From: an uncultured Candidatus Saccharibacteria bacterium
GTDB lineage: Bacteria > Patescibacteria > Saccharimonadia > Saccharimonadales > UBA6022
Direction: 5' to 3'
Length of the DNA stretch: 17,631 bases
NCBI GenBank assembly: GCA_946887425.1
Contig: CAMPKW010000019.1
Span: 1-17,631, forward strand
The position numbers and the translations under genes were made by a program. A model generated the notes under the pieces. That model did not search any database and was not told where the DNA came from. It worked only from the letters and a program-made list of their open reading frames with translations. This document shows, piece after piece, positions 1-7,998 of the stretch. Every line of letters starts with the position of its first letter. Within the stretch, counting starts at the first letter, position 1.

Positions 1-5
1 GAGTA

Positions 6-1010
6 ATGAACCCATCACATAAAGCGCTTCGTGGAGTAAATTTGGGCGGCTGGCTACTGCTTGAAAAATGGATGACGCCGACACTCTTCGAAGGTACGGA
101 TGCCATAGACGAGTATACGTTTATGCAGACCGATGATGCGCATAGAAAAATTGAACGACATCGCCATTCATTTATCCGAGAAGCTGATTTTAAATGGCTT
201 GCAGTGAATGGAATTGAAGCGGTGAGAATACCTATTGGGTATTGGATTTTTGATGGAGATGAACCATTTGCAGCAGGAATCACACACCTAGACTGGGCGG
301 TGAAGATGGCGGCTAAGTATAGATTACGGGTATTACTCGATTTGCATGGCGCAAAGGGCTCGCAGAATGGAAAGGATCATAGTGGCAAACTGGGGAGGAG
401 CGAGTGGTTTGCGCGTCACGAATATCGCCAGCAGACTATAGACGTGCTCGAGCGACTTGCCAAGCGGTATTACTATGATGATTGCGTTTGGGGAATTGAA
501 GTGTTGAACGAGCCAAAGATTGGTATATTCCATTTTAAACTCCGTCGTTTTTATAATCGAGCCTATGATGCGCTGTTGAAGGTGGCACGACCGGGCACGT
601 ATATTGTTTTTCATGACGCTTTCACGCCACGTCTTCTTAGCGGAGCCGTGCTGGCTAGCTCTAGCCTTCCGGTGGCGATGGACGTTCACTGGTATCAGTT
701 TGGTCGGTTGCTTCATCGTTTCGAAACAATGAAACGTTACTTTAAGGCTGTGCGTAAACGCGATACACTCATCGGGAATCTGCAGCGTCGACAGCCTCTT
801 ATTATCGGCGAATGGAGTGTTGTGCTTAGCGGTGCAATACTAAATGGTGCTTCGCGTGAAGAGGAACAGGCGTTCTTTAAAGAGCACGCGCAACATCAAC
901 TAGCCGTGTACGACGGTGCTTTGGCATGGTTTTACTGGACATATAAAACGGAAGGTCGAGGTATCTGGCACTTTCGTTCACAGGTCGAGGATGGAATTAT
1001 TGTGCTGTAG
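6..1010 (+). CDS. Glycoside hydrolase family 5 (exo-beta-1,3-glucanase/cellulase-like)
   Basis: Predicted retaining beta-glycosidase of clan GH-A, probably acting on a beta-glucan. The N-terminal stretch RGVNLGGWLLLEKWM (residues 9-23) is typical of GH5 enzymes related to exo-1,3-beta-glucanases. The catalytic acid/base is in VLNEP (N168, E169) and the nucleophile in IIGEW (E269), the spacing expected for GH5. Other family residues are visible: R74 (VRIP), H114 (LDLHG), and H228 with Y230 (VHWY). At 334 residues it is a bare catalytic domain with no binding module. I see no signal peptide, so it is either cytoplasmic or exported by an unrecognised route. The ATG lies six bases from the window edge, so its ribosome binding site and promoter cannot be seen; the family motif beginning at residue 9 makes this start plausible. 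Exact substrate is not predictable. Confidence 0.88.
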   Translation: MNPSHKALRGVNLGGWLLLEKWMTPTLFEGTDAIDEYTFMQTDDAHRKIERHRHSFIREADFKWLAVNGIEAVRIPIGYWIFDGDEPFAAGITHLDWAVKMAAKYRLRVLLDLHGAKGSQNGKDHSGKLGRSEWFARHEYRQQTIDVLERLAKRYYYDDCVWGIEVLNEPKIGIFHFKLRRFYNRAYDALLKVARPGTYIVFHDAFTPRLLSGAVLASSSLPVAMDVHWYQFGRLLHRFETMKRYFKAVRKRDTLIGNLQRRQPLIIGEWSVVLSGAILNGASREEEQAFFKEHAQHQLAVYDGALAWFYWTYKTEGRGIWHFRSQVEDGIIVL

Positions 1011-1017
1011 CCCGGGC

Positions 1018-1026
1018 TGGTACAAT
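1018..1026 (+). promoter_or_regulatory. Extended -10 promoter (TGGTACAAT)
   Basis: TG at 1018-1019, one base, then TACAAT at 1021-1026. This would start transcription near 1033, giving a leader of about 17 nt before the ATG at 1050 with a purine-rich AGAGAGGG as ribosome binding site. No good -35 is seen at the usual distance; TTATTG at 997-1002 is the best candidate. A 10-bp palindrome, AGCCCGGGCT (1009-1018), lies just upstream. Confidence 0.5.
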
Positions 1027-1049
1027 AATGACATAAGAAGAGAGGGACT

Positions 1050-1610
1050 ATGGATCAGACGATTACTATTGCTGTTATTGCCGGAACGACGAGAGAACGA
1101 CGCGAATCAATAAAGGCGGCGCGTTATATTGCAGATTTTGGCGAAAAATTGCCCGGTATTAAGATACTGTTTGTTGACCCGAAAGACTTTGTATTTCCTG
1201 GGGATGGCAATGATCCCGAGGGTAAGGACCCACGCTACACTGAGATTACCGCACGGGCGGACGCATTTTTTATTGTGACGCCGGAATACAATCATAGCTT
1301 TCCGGGTAGCCTGAAGCGTATGCTCGATAGTGAGCTTGCAAACTACAACCATAAGCCGGTTGCGATAGCTGGGGCGAGCAATGGCAATTGGGGCGGTGTT
1401 CGTGCAGTTGAAGCGCTCGTGCCGGCAGTCCGCGAGACAGGATTGGTTGTGCTGAGTTGGGACGTGTATTTTCCTTTTGTGCAGAATATGTTCGACGAGG
1501 GCGGTATTCTACCTGATTTCGCCGAGCGATATGAGGGTCGTTTAGTGAAGTTGTACGAAGAGTTGATTTGGTTTGCCCGATTGCTTAAGCAAGGGCGCGA
1601 GCAAAGTTAG
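1050..1610 (+). CDS. NAD(P)H-dependent FMN reductase family protein
   Basis: Flavodoxin-fold protein of the NADPH-dependent FMN reductase family, 186 residues, the usual length. An N-terminal beta strand (ITIAVIAG) leads into a phosphate-binding loop GTTRERRES (residues 12-20), which binds the FMN phosphate. The signature TPEYNHS (77-83) followed by FPGSLKRMLD (84-93) is the family's isoalloxazine-contacting loop. A second loop, ASNGNWGG (109-116), matches the later flavin-contact region. Such proteins use NAD(P)H to reduce FMN, quinones or azo/nitro compounds in the cytoplasm, and the substrate here is open. It has its own promoter and an AGAGAGGG ribosome binding site, and stands alone between GH5 and the ChaB-like gene. 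The fold and cofactor are well supported; the physiological role is not. Confidence 0.9.
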   Translation: MDQTITIAVIAGTTRERRESIKAARYIADFGEKLPGIKILFVDPKDFVFPGDGNDPEGKDPRYTEITARADAFFIVTPEYNHSFPGSLKRMLDSELANYNHKPVAIAGASNGNWGGVRAVEALVPAVRETGLVVLSWDVYFPFVQNMFDEGGILPDFAERYEGRLVKLYEELIWFARLLKQGREQS

Positions 1611-1632
1611 CTTTCTTGGTATTGACGGTGCT

Positions 1633-1661
1633 TTGCAGCTTGCATCAAACAGGGCTATAAT
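1633..1661 (+). promoter_or_regulatory. Sigma-70-type promoter of the ChaB-like gene
   Basis: TTGCAG at 1633-1638, a 17-bp spacer, and a consensus TATAAT at 1656-1661. This is among the most canonical promoters in the window. Predicted start near 1668 gives a leader of about 48 nt ending in AAGGAGG (1703-1709), seven bases before the ATG at 1716. Confidence 0.7.
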
Positions 1662-1715
1662 AGGTGTATAAGAACGCATCGTAGCGTTTGGTAGTGAAGT
1701 ACAAGGAGGGAATAT

Positions 1716-1949
1716 ATGTTGCAGGATCGTAGCAAGAAATCACCCGACAACGTTCAGCGCACGTTACCAAGACTTGCCAAGGCAATTTATAAAGCGGCTT
1801 TCGATAAAGCGTATAGCGAGTATATGTTCCTGCAGGACAGACTTGACGACGCGAATCGCAAAGAAATGGCGGATCGCATTGCTTGGAAAAAGGTCAAACG
1901 CACGTACAGTTTCAGTAACTTTGATCATCATTGGCATCTTAAGGCTTAA
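1716..1949 (+). CDS. ChaB-family small protein
   Basis: A 77-residue protein matching the ChaB family (named after the putative regulator of the E. coli ChaA cation antiporter). The match is the pattern LPRLAKAIYKAAFDKAYSEY (residues 17-36), then R42 and ANRKEMADRIAWKKVKRTY (46-64). This is the family's conserved LP..A..IY..AF..A...Y and A...AW..VK..Y skeleton, and the length equals the family's usual 75-80 residues. No membrane segment; it should be soluble, basic and mostly helical. No chaA antiporter is nearby, so a link to cation transport is not supported here, and the true role of the family is poorly defined. A strong AAGGAGG ribosome binding site and a near-consensus promoter suggest good expression. 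It ends just before the CIRCE element of the next operon. Confidence 0.85.
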   Translation: MLQDRSKKSPDNVQRTLPRLAKAIYKAAFDKAYSEYMFLQDRLDDANRKEMADRIAWKKVKRTYSFSNFDHHWHLKA

Positions 1950-1956
1950 AATCATG

Positions 1957-1995
1957 TAATTATTAGCACTCTGTTGACGAGAGTGCTAATAATTA
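1957..1995. promoter_or_regulatory. CIRCE operator (HrcA binding site)
   Basis: The core TTAGCACTC (1963-1971), nine bases, GAGTGCTAA (1981-1989) is a perfect match to CIRCE, the operator of the heat-shock repressor HrcA. The inverted repeat extends without mismatch to 15-bp arms (1957-1971 and 1981-1995). It covers the -35 of the clpC promoter and reaches to just upstream of its -10, so bound HrcA would block RNA polymerase. hrcA itself is not in the window. Confidence 0.96.
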
Positions 1996-2003
1996 TGTAT
2001 ACT
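1974..2003 (+). promoter_or_regulatory. clpC operon promoter inside CIRCE
   Basis: TTGACG at 1974-1979 lies in the CIRCE spacer; after 18 bp comes TATACT at 1998-2003, directly preceded by TG. Transcription would start near 2010, giving a 65-nt leader to the ATG at 2075. The leader holds alternative short hairpins (AAGCG 2015-2019 with CGCTT 2036-2040, or AGCGC 2016-2020 with GCGCT 2041-2045) and AGGAGGT at 2054-2060. Confidence 0.75.
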
Positions 2004-2074
2004 GAAGATAGTAAAAGCGCTAATAAAGCATAAAACGCTTGCGCTCTACACATAGGAGGTTTCATAATACAATT

Positions 2075-4549
2075 ATGGCTGACGATTTCGCAGAATTTGT
2101 TTCACACCTAACCCAAAATGCTCGCACAAGCTTGCAGCATGCTGATGCGATTGCGCGTGGCTACGGTAGCCCGTACATTGGTACCGAGCATGTTTTGTTG
2201 GGTGTCCTTGCCCAGGGCTCGTCCGTAGGGGCAAAGTTGCTGGCTGATGCCGGTGTGACACTTGACCGTGCTGAAATGGCACTTAATCTTACGCCACGTA
2301 CGCTCGTGGTAAGTACAGGAGCGAAGGGCTTGTCGGAGACGGCCAAGCTCACACTAAAGATGAGCTGGCAGATTGCCCAGGAGTTTCATCAGGAGTTCCT
2401 AGGCACTGAGCATATTCTCTATAGCATGCTGAGCCAAAAGAATGCGCGTGCTACCGTTCTTCTGCGTGATATGAACGTTGATCTTGTTGAACTAACGAGT
2501 GAGCTTGAAGAGTTCTTCGATCGCCAGCATGAGAATTTCCATGATGAAGAAACCGCCGATTCGGTCAAAGCGGCCCCTAAAAAGAGAAATGGTGCACTTG
2601 AGACATTCGGAACCGACCTGACGGCTCGTGCAAAGGCTGGCAAGCTAGATCCTGTAATAGGCCGCGACGAGCAGGAGGAGCGCATGGTGACGATTCTAAG
2701 TCGTCGAACCAAAAACAATCCAGTTCTTATTGGTGAGCCTGGCGTCGGTAAAACGGCAATTGTTGAAGGTTTAGCACAGCGTATTGCACGTGAGGATGTG
2801 CCAGATCATTTACTTGATAAGCGTGTTGTTCAGCTAGATCTTGCTGCGATGATAGCCGGTACGAAATACCGAGGTGAATTTGAAGAACGGCTCAAGAAGG
2901 TGGTAAGTGAGCTAAAGCAGCAAAAAAATGTCATTATCTTTATCGATGAGCTTCATCTACTGGTAGGTGCCGGTGCTGCCGAGGGTGCACTGGATGCGGC
3001 CAATATGCTCAAGCCAGCACTTGCCCGTGGTGAACTCCATTTGATTGGCGCTACCACGCTCGACGAGTACCGCAAGCACATTGAAAAAGACAGTGCGCTT
3101 GACCGCCGTTTTCAGACGATTGTGGTGCCAGAGCCGAGCGTGAAGGACAGTATTGCAATACTCAAGGGTCTGCGCGGCTACTACGAAAAACACCATGGTG
3201 TTGAGATGAGCGATGAGGTGATCGAGGATGCTGTGTACATGGCTGATCGCTACATTAGTGAACGTTTTATGCCGGATAAGGCGATTGATGTGATCGATGA
3301 AGCGTCGGCGCTGGTGCGAGTAAAGCAGAGTAACAAGCCGAGCAAAGTCCGCGACTACACTCGTCAGCTGAAAAATCTTACTGAAAAAATGGACGATGCC
3401 GTAGCGGCTGAGGATTATGAACGCGCTGCTCTTTACAAGACTCGCATGAGTCAGCTGAGTGAGAAGCTTGATAGTACAAAGGCGGAGGCAGAGAAAGAAA
3501 CTCCAGTTACACTAAAGGATACTGACATTGCCACTGCCATCTCAACTATGACGGGTATTCCGGTGAAGCGAATCCAAAAATCTGAAGCAAAACTGTTGCG
3601 CCATCTTGAAAAGCATTTAGGCAAATTCATTATTGGTCAACACGAGGCGGTTGAGAAGGTGGCCAGGGCGATCCGACGTAGCAGGAGCGGGGTGGCAAGC
3701 AGTAAGCGTCCAATTGGCTCGTTTGTATTTATGGGTCCGACCGGTGTCGGTAAAACAGAGCTAGCGAAAGTTGTGGCACGTGAAGTGTTTGGCAGTGACG
3801 ATGCGCTTATTAAGATCGACATGAGTGAGTTTGGCGAGCGCCATAATACGAGCCGGCTCCTGGGTGCGCCAGCTGGCTATGTTGGCTATGATGATGGTGG
3901 GCAGCTGACCGATAAGATTCGTCGGCAGCCGTATAGTGTCGTACTATTTGATGAGATTGAAAAGGCACATCCTGATGTATTTCAATTGCTTCTGCAGCTT
4001 CTTGAGGACGGTAAGTTAACCGATGCTAAGGGGCGTAGTGTTGACTTTAGTAATGCGATCATCATTCTAACGAGCAACCTTGGCGCCGATAAGATGATGA
4101 AAGAGTCGTCGCTCGGCTTCCATGCAAAAACAACATCAGACCAGAAAAAACTTGACGCTGTTCATGCAGAGAATGATCTCGCCGCAAATGAAGCCTTGAG
4201 TCGCATGATGCGTCCGGAGCTCATTAATCGCTTTGATGCTATCGTGACATTCCGTGCGCTTACTCGGCGTGAAGTTGGAAAGATATTCGATAATTTAATC
4301 GATGAGCTTCAAGAACGACTCATCCGCAAAGGCATTCATTTGGTAGTGAGCCCAAGCGCAAAAAGATACTTGATTGATAAGGGATATAGTGAAAAGTATG
4401 GCGCTCGACCACTCCGCCGAGCTATTCAGGATGAACTTGAGCACTCCTTGGCTGATGGTATTTTATCTGGTGAGTACGAGAAGGGTAGTGTTTTAACTGT
4501 AGGAATGCAACGGGGGGTGATGAAGATCGATGTCGGACACGAAGAGTAG
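2075..4549 (+). CDS. clpC: ATP-dependent Clp protease ATP-binding subunit ClpC
   Basis: Hsp100/AAA+ unfoldase that threads damaged or regulated proteins into the ClpP protease. Order: Clp N-domain with two repeats (about 1-145), first AAA+ module with GEPGVGKT (220-227) and Walker B FIDE (D291, E292), a short middle region with a UVR-like helix pair around [13 protein letters not shown] (446-458), then a second AAA+ module with GPTGVGKT (554-561) and LFDE (D626, E627). An LGF tripeptide at 680-682 is the ClpP-docking loop, which argues for a protease partner and against ClpB. 824 residues, normal for ClpC. I chose ATG 2075 because homology begins at MADDF; an in-frame TTG at 2039 would precede the ribosome binding site. 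AGGAGG (2054-2059) is 15 nt from this ATG, unusually far. First gene of a CIRCE-controlled operon. Confidence 0.97.
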   Translation: MADDFAEFVSHLTQNARTSLQHADAIARGYGSPYIGTEHVLLGVLAQGSSVGAKLLADAGVTLDRAEMALNLTPRTLVVSTGAKGLSETAKLTLKMSWQIAQEFHQEFLGTEHILYSMLSQKNARATVLLRDMNVDLVELTSELEEFFDRQHENFHDEETADSVKAAPKKRNGALETFGTDLTARAKAGKLDPVIGRDEQEERMVTILSRRTKNNPVLIGEPGVGKTAIVEGLAQRIAREDVPDHLLDKRVVQLDLAAMIAGTKYRGEFEERLKKVVSELKQQKNVIIFIDELHLLVGAGAAEGALDAANMLKPALARGELHLIGATTLDEYRKHIEKDSALDRRFQTIVVPEPSVKDSIAILKGLRGYYEKHHGVEMSDEVIEDAVYMADRYISERFMPDKAIDVIDEASALVRVKQSNKPSKVRDYTRQLKNLTEKMDDAVAAEDYERAALYKTRMSQLSEKLDSTKAEAEKETPVTLKDTDIATAISTMTGIPVKRIQKSEAKLLRHLEKHLGKFIIGQHEAVEKVARAIRRSRSGVASSKRPIGSFVFMGPTGVGKTELAKVVAREVFGSDDALIKIDMSEFGERHNTSRLLGAPAGYVGYDDGGQLTDKIRRQPYSVVLFDEIEKAHPDVFQLLLQLLEDGKLTDAKGRSVDFSNAIIILTSNLGADKMMKESSLGFHAKTTSDQKKLDAVHAENDLAANEALSRMMRPELINRFDAIVTFRALTRREVGKIFDNLIDELQERLIRKGIHLVVSPSAKRYLIDKGYSEKYGARPLRRAIQDELEHSLADGILSGEYEKGSVLTVGMQRGVMKIDVGHEE

Positions 4550-5534
4550 CATTTTGCGACGTGCAAGTGGATTGTTCATAGGGCTGCTTCTTGCCTTGTT
4601 GGCGCTGTTCATTGCACTCAATCGTCAGTACGTGCTTGATCAAGTTACGGTTTGGCAGTACAAGCCAAGTGCAGTCGTGTCGGCTCTGGCTGAGCGCGCG
4701 ACGATAAGTGACAAGGGGTTATTTTATTTCTATGCCTCGCAGCCAGTGGTGGAGGGGTCGCAAAAATTTAATTCGCAATGTGACCGTAAAGAACCGACTA
4801 GTGCTATTTTAGGATGTTATAGTGCTGATCGCATTTACATTTATGACGTGAACGACCCCCGGCTTGATGGTATACGTGAAGTGACCGCCGCGCACGAAAT
4901 GCTCCATGCTGCGTTTGAGCGTCTATCGGAAAAAGAGAAGCAGACGCTCGGTGTGTTACTTGAGGCTGAGTATGCCAAGTTAGACAGTACTGAACTTCGG
5001 GATCGCATGGACTACTATGCCAGGGCGCAGCCGGGTGATCGGGCTAATGAGCTCCATTCGATTATCGGCACTGAAATTGCATCAATTGGTCCCGAGCTTG
5101 AAGCACACTATAGGCAGTATTTTAGTAATCGACAGAAAGTTGTTCAGCTACATGCGGCATACCAGAAAGTATTTGACGATTTATCTGCGCAGGCCGATGC
5201 GCTGGGTGCTGAGGTGACTCGGCTGCGTGAAGAAATATCTGCGAGTATTACCGCGCACAATGCAGCGGCAGTACGTCTGGAGCAGGATATTTCGGCGCTT
5301 AGGGCGCGCGAACGCACCGTTGATCGAACGAGCGCCACCCAAGTGAATGCATATAATGCCGATCGGCAAGCCTTGATTAACCGGGCCGATGAACTGAATC
5401 GACAGAAGGCAGAGATCGATGCTAAAACTGCCGTGTTTAATGAAAAGGTCAAGCGATATAATGACCTTGTTGTGCGCTCGAACGAATTAAAGCAGAAGAT
5501 TGACAGTGCATTGGCGCCTTCGCCGAGCATTTAG
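4530..5534 (+). CDS. Membrane-anchored HExxH protein with C-terminal coiled coil, unknown function
   Basis: I do not recognise a named family. The 334-residue protein has a short basic N-terminus and one hydrophobic segment (about 13-30), so most of it should face outside. Two cysteines (C84, C96) could form a disulfide. HEMLH (122-126) is a zinc-protease-type HExxH motif in a helix (VTAAHEMLHAAFERL). A possible third ligand lies in ANELHSIIGTE (172-182; E174 or H176). Residues about 200-328 are heptad-like and rich in Ala, Glu, Arg and Gln, a probable coiled coil. The ATG overlaps the end of clpC by 20 bp, with GGGGGGTGA (4512-4520) inside clpC as ribosome binding site, so translation is probably coupled to clpC and made under the same CIRCE control. 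Likely an envelope metalloprotease or scaffold linked to stress; activity is inferred only from the motif. Confidence 0.8.
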   Translation: MSDTKSSILRRASGLFIGLLLALLALFIALNRQYVLDQVTVWQYKPSAVVSALAERATISDKGLFYFYASQPVVEGSQKFNSQCDRKEPTSAILGCYSADRIYIYDVNDPRLDGIREVTAAHEMLHAAFERLSEKEKQTLGVLLEAEYAKLDSTELRDRMDYYARAQPGDRANELHSIIGTEIASIGPELEAHYRQYFSNRQKVVQLHAAYQKVFDDLSAQADALGAEVTRLREEISASITAHNAAAVRLEQDISALRARERTVDRTSATQVNAYNADRQALINRADELNRQKAEIDAKTAVFNEKVKRYNDLVVRSNELKQKIDSALAPSPSI

Positions 5535-5547
5535 GGGCGAGCTGTCG

Positions 5548-5553
5548 TATAAT
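5548..5553 (+). promoter_or_regulatory. Internal radA -10 box (TATAAT), probably leaderless
   Basis: A consensus TATAAT lies in the 28-bp gap between the HExxH gene and radA. Nine bases separate it from the GTG at 5563, so transcription would begin about 0-3 nt before the start codon. No Shine-Dalgarno is visible before this GTG, consistent with leaderless initiation. No clear -35 is present. This would give radA expression independent of the clpC promoter. Confidence 0.5.
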
Positions 5554-5562
5554 AGAGTAATA

Positions 5563-6915
5563 GTGGCTAAATCTAAATCTCAGTTTATCTGTCAGCATTG
5601 TGGCGCGAGCTATCCGAAGTGGGTAGGTAAGTGTGACAATTGCGGGCAATGGAATAGCCTTGTCGAGCAGGTGGTTGATAGTGGCAAGTCGGTCGTGTCG
5701 CGCAGTGCTTCGAGCGGGCATGTGCTGACGCCACAGACAATTGGGTCGATCAGTTCAGAAGATGCTTCAATGCGGCTACGGACAGGGTTTAGTGATCTTG
5801 ATGATGTGCTTGGCGGTGGCATTCTCCCCGGTGGCGTCATCCTTATAGCAGGCCAGCCTGGTATCGGTAAGAGTACACTCCTGCTTCAAGTAACGGCACA
5901 CGTTGCGGCGACCACGCCAGTTCTATATGCAAGTGGCGAGGAGTCGGCTGGACAAGTGAAGCTGCGAGCTGAGCGGCTTGGCGCACATGGCAGCGAACAG
6001 CTCAGCTTTGTCGCAAGTACAAGCGCGGACGATATTGCGGCAACAATTCGTTCAGGCGCGTATAAGCTTGTTATTATTGACTCGATTCAAACATTGAGCC
6101 TTGATGAGATTACTTCTGCACCTGGAACGGTAAGTCAAATTACCAACAGTAGTAATGTAATTATTCGTGCCGCTAAAGAATCTGGGGCTGCTGTTGTACT
6201 AGTAGGGCACGTTACTAAAGAAGGTAGTATTGCTGGTCCGAAAGTACTCGAGCACCTCGTCGATGTAGTGCTGCAATTCGAGGGTGACCGCTATGGTGGT
6301 TTCAAGGTGGTGCGAGCGATCAAAAACCGTTATGGCTCAACTGCCGAGGCGGCCATTTTCGAGATGGATGACAAAGGCCTGCGTGTTGTTGAGAATCCTT
6401 CGGCCGCGCTGCTTGCCGAGCGCCAAAATGCCGATGGTTCGGTGGTCCTTGCAACCCTAGAAGGCACACGTCCGCTGCTTGTCGAGATCCAGGCACTTGT
6501 CAATCCAACCAGTTTCGGGTATCCTAAACGTACTGCATCAGGTTTCGATCTTAACCGACTTACTCTTTTGATCGCCGTCCTAGAGCGACGCACCAAACTG
6601 AATTTATCGGACAAAGATATTTATATCAATGTCGTCGGCGGACTCAAGATTAGTGATCCTGCTGCAGATCTTGCTATTTGTATGGCAATTGCAAGCGCGG
6701 CTGCCGGCAGGCGCCTCGATGACGGCCTTGTTGTATTTGGCGAAGTGGGGCTTGGTGGTGAGATTCGCAGCGTACATAGTGCCGATAGACGCGTGGCCGA
6801 GGCTAAGAAGCTGGGCTTTAGTGAGGCGATTGCACCAAAACCAAGTCGCAAGAATTCATTTATTAAAGGTGTTGGCGATCTTCGTCAGGCCTTAATCGAT
6901 TATCTCATAGAGTAA
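5563..6915 (+). CDS. radA: DNA repair/recombination protein RadA (Sms)
   Basis: Cytoplasmic RecA-like helicase that promotes branch migration of recombination intermediates. A C4 zinc finger opens the protein (C10, C13, C24, C27). The RecA-like ATPase has GQPGIGKST (97-105), and the RadA signature KNRYG is at 254-258 (Y in place of the more common F). The C-terminus is a Lon-protease-like domain (for example GGLKISDPAADLAICMA). 450 residues, the normal length. The GTG at 5563 is chosen because homologs begin with a short basic stretch before the zinc finger; the frame is open further upstream (TTG at 5500), but that would run back into the preceding gene. Lies in the clpC operon and is followed after 15 bp by a YacL-like gene, the same neighbour order as in Firmicutes. 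Confidence 0.96.
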   Translation: MAKSKSQFICQHCGASYPKWVGKCDNCGQWNSLVEQVVDSGKSVVSRSASSGHVLTPQTIGSISSEDASMRLRTGFSDLDDVLGGGILPGGVILIAGQPGIGKSTLLLQVTAHVAATTPVLYASGEESAGQVKLRAERLGAHGSEQLSFVASTSADDIAATIRSGAYKLVIIDSIQTLSLDEITSAPGTVSQITNSSNVIIRAAKESGAAVVLVGHVTKEGSIAGPKVLEHLVDVVLQFEGDRYGGFKVVRAIKNRYGSTAEAAIFEMDDKGLRVVENPSAALLAERQNADGSVVLATLEGTRPLLVEIQALVNPTSFGYPKRTASGFDLNRLTLLIAVLERRTKLNLSDKDIYINVVGGLKISDPAADLAICMAIASAAAGRRLDDGLVVFGEVGLGGEIRSVHSADRRVAEAKKLGFSEAIAPKPSRKNSFIKGVGDLRQALIDYLIE

Positions 6916-6930
6916 TCAGAAAGAACTTTT

Positions 6931-7989
6931 ATGGAAGTATTACAAACTCTTATCGTAGTCACTTTACTGGCTATTTTGGCTGAAGTGACCTATTTGGTAG
7001 TGAAGCTGCCACGTCAAAACCTACAGCGCAAACAGGGGCGACCTATTTTTGTCGACACTTCAGTGCTGATTGATGGGCGTATCATTGCAGTTGCGCAATC
7101 TGGCTTTATTGGCGATACGCTTATCATTCCGCGGAGCGTTATCGGCGAATTGCAATTTTTGGCTGACAATGCCGACCATGACAAGCGTTCGCGCGCTCGC
7201 CACGGTCTTGATGTCGTCCAGGAGCTCCAGCAGATGTCACAAGTCACTGTTGAGATCATGCAAGACGGTAGTAAAGCCGAAGAAGGCGTAGATGAGCGTT
7301 TGCTGAAGCTCGCCAAGCAGTATAGCGGTGCTATTTGTACGATTGACTTTAATCTTAATAAGGTAGCTCAAGTCGAGTCAATTGCCGTTTTAAACGTAAA
7401 TGAGCTTGCTCAGAGTCTTCGTATGGCATATTTACCAGGTGAAAAAATGCTCCTCGAGCTTGTCCAAAAAGGTCAAGACTCACACCAAGCTGTTGGATAT
7501 CTTACCGATGGCACGATGGTCGTTGTTGAGCACGCATTTAAACAGATTGGTCAGACTGTAGAGATTGAATTTATTCGTTCACTTCAGACAGCGGCTGGAA
7601 AAATGATGTTTGCTAAGCCGACTGCATCGCCTGTTGCCAAGAAACAATCAACAGTGCAACAGGCCATTGAAAAATTGCCAATGACAAAGTCTGCCGTAAA
7701 GAAGAAACAGACAGGTCGTGCGCCAAAACCAGCCGCTTCACCTGAAGTAGCCGTATCACCGGCTGTGTTTCATAGTGATAACACAGAGCATCGTAAGGCA
7801 ACAGCCGTTCGTCGCTCAAAAGCTGACAATCATCAGCCAGCGAAGTATGATGCTCACCAGCGTCAGGCGAGTAAGCAAACGCAGCAGCGTGCTGATGATA
7901 GTAAAAGTACGACACGACCTCGTCAGCAACGTCCCAAGACATCTGCACAGCGTGAAGCAGCATTGATCGATCTAGTAGATAAGCAATAG
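6931..7989 (+). CDS. YacL-like PIN-TRAM domain protein, membrane anchored
   Basis: A hydrophobic N-terminal segment (about 4-25) anchors the protein. A PIN nuclease domain follows, with FVDTSVLIDGRI (40-51) and the expected acidic residues D42, E73, D121 and D139. A TRAM domain, a small RNA-binding barrel, spans about 166-225. B. subtilis YacL has this PIN-TRAM core but, as I recall, several N-terminal membrane helices; here there is only one. From about 228 to 340 the chain is low-complexity, basic and rich in Lys, Gln, Ala, Pro and Ser, then ends in a possible short helix (REAALIDLVDKQ). Starts 15 bp after radA with only a weak AGAAAGAA as ribosome binding site, and ends at the operon terminator. 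Likely an RNase, or an RNA-binding protein at the membrane; substrate unknown. Confidence 0.9.
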   Translation: MEVLQTLIVVTLLAILAEVTYLVVKLPRQNLQRKQGRPIFVDTSVLIDGRIIAVAQSGFIGDTLIIPRSVIGELQFLADNADHDKRSRARHGLDVVQELQQMSQVTVEIMQDGSKAEEGVDERLLKLAKQYSGAICTIDFNLNKVAQVESIAVLNVNELAQSLRMAYLPGEKMLLELVQKGQDSHQAVGYLTDGTMVVVEHAFKQIGQTVEIEFIRSLQTAAGKMMFAKPTASPVAKKQSTVQQAIEKLPMTKSAVKKKQTGRAPKPAASPEVAVSPAVFHSDNTEHRKATAVRRSKADNHQPAKYDAHQRQASKQTQQRADDSKSTTRPRQQRPKTSAQREAALIDLVDKQ

Positions 7990-7998
7990 GCTGTACTA

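Noticed and set aside
2039..2074. TTG extension of clpC giving 12 extra residues
   Set aside because: It would begin before the AGGAGG ribosome binding site, and the extra residues do not resemble the start of ClpC.
2010..2074. RNA thermometer or riboswitch in the clpC leader
   Set aside because: Only 5-bp alternative hairpins form, and nothing pairs with AGGAGGT. Heat control is already explained by CIRCE.
5500..5562. TTG extension of radA by 21 residues
   Set aside because: It lies inside the end of the previous gene and upstream of the TATAAT; RadA homologs begin just before the zinc finger.
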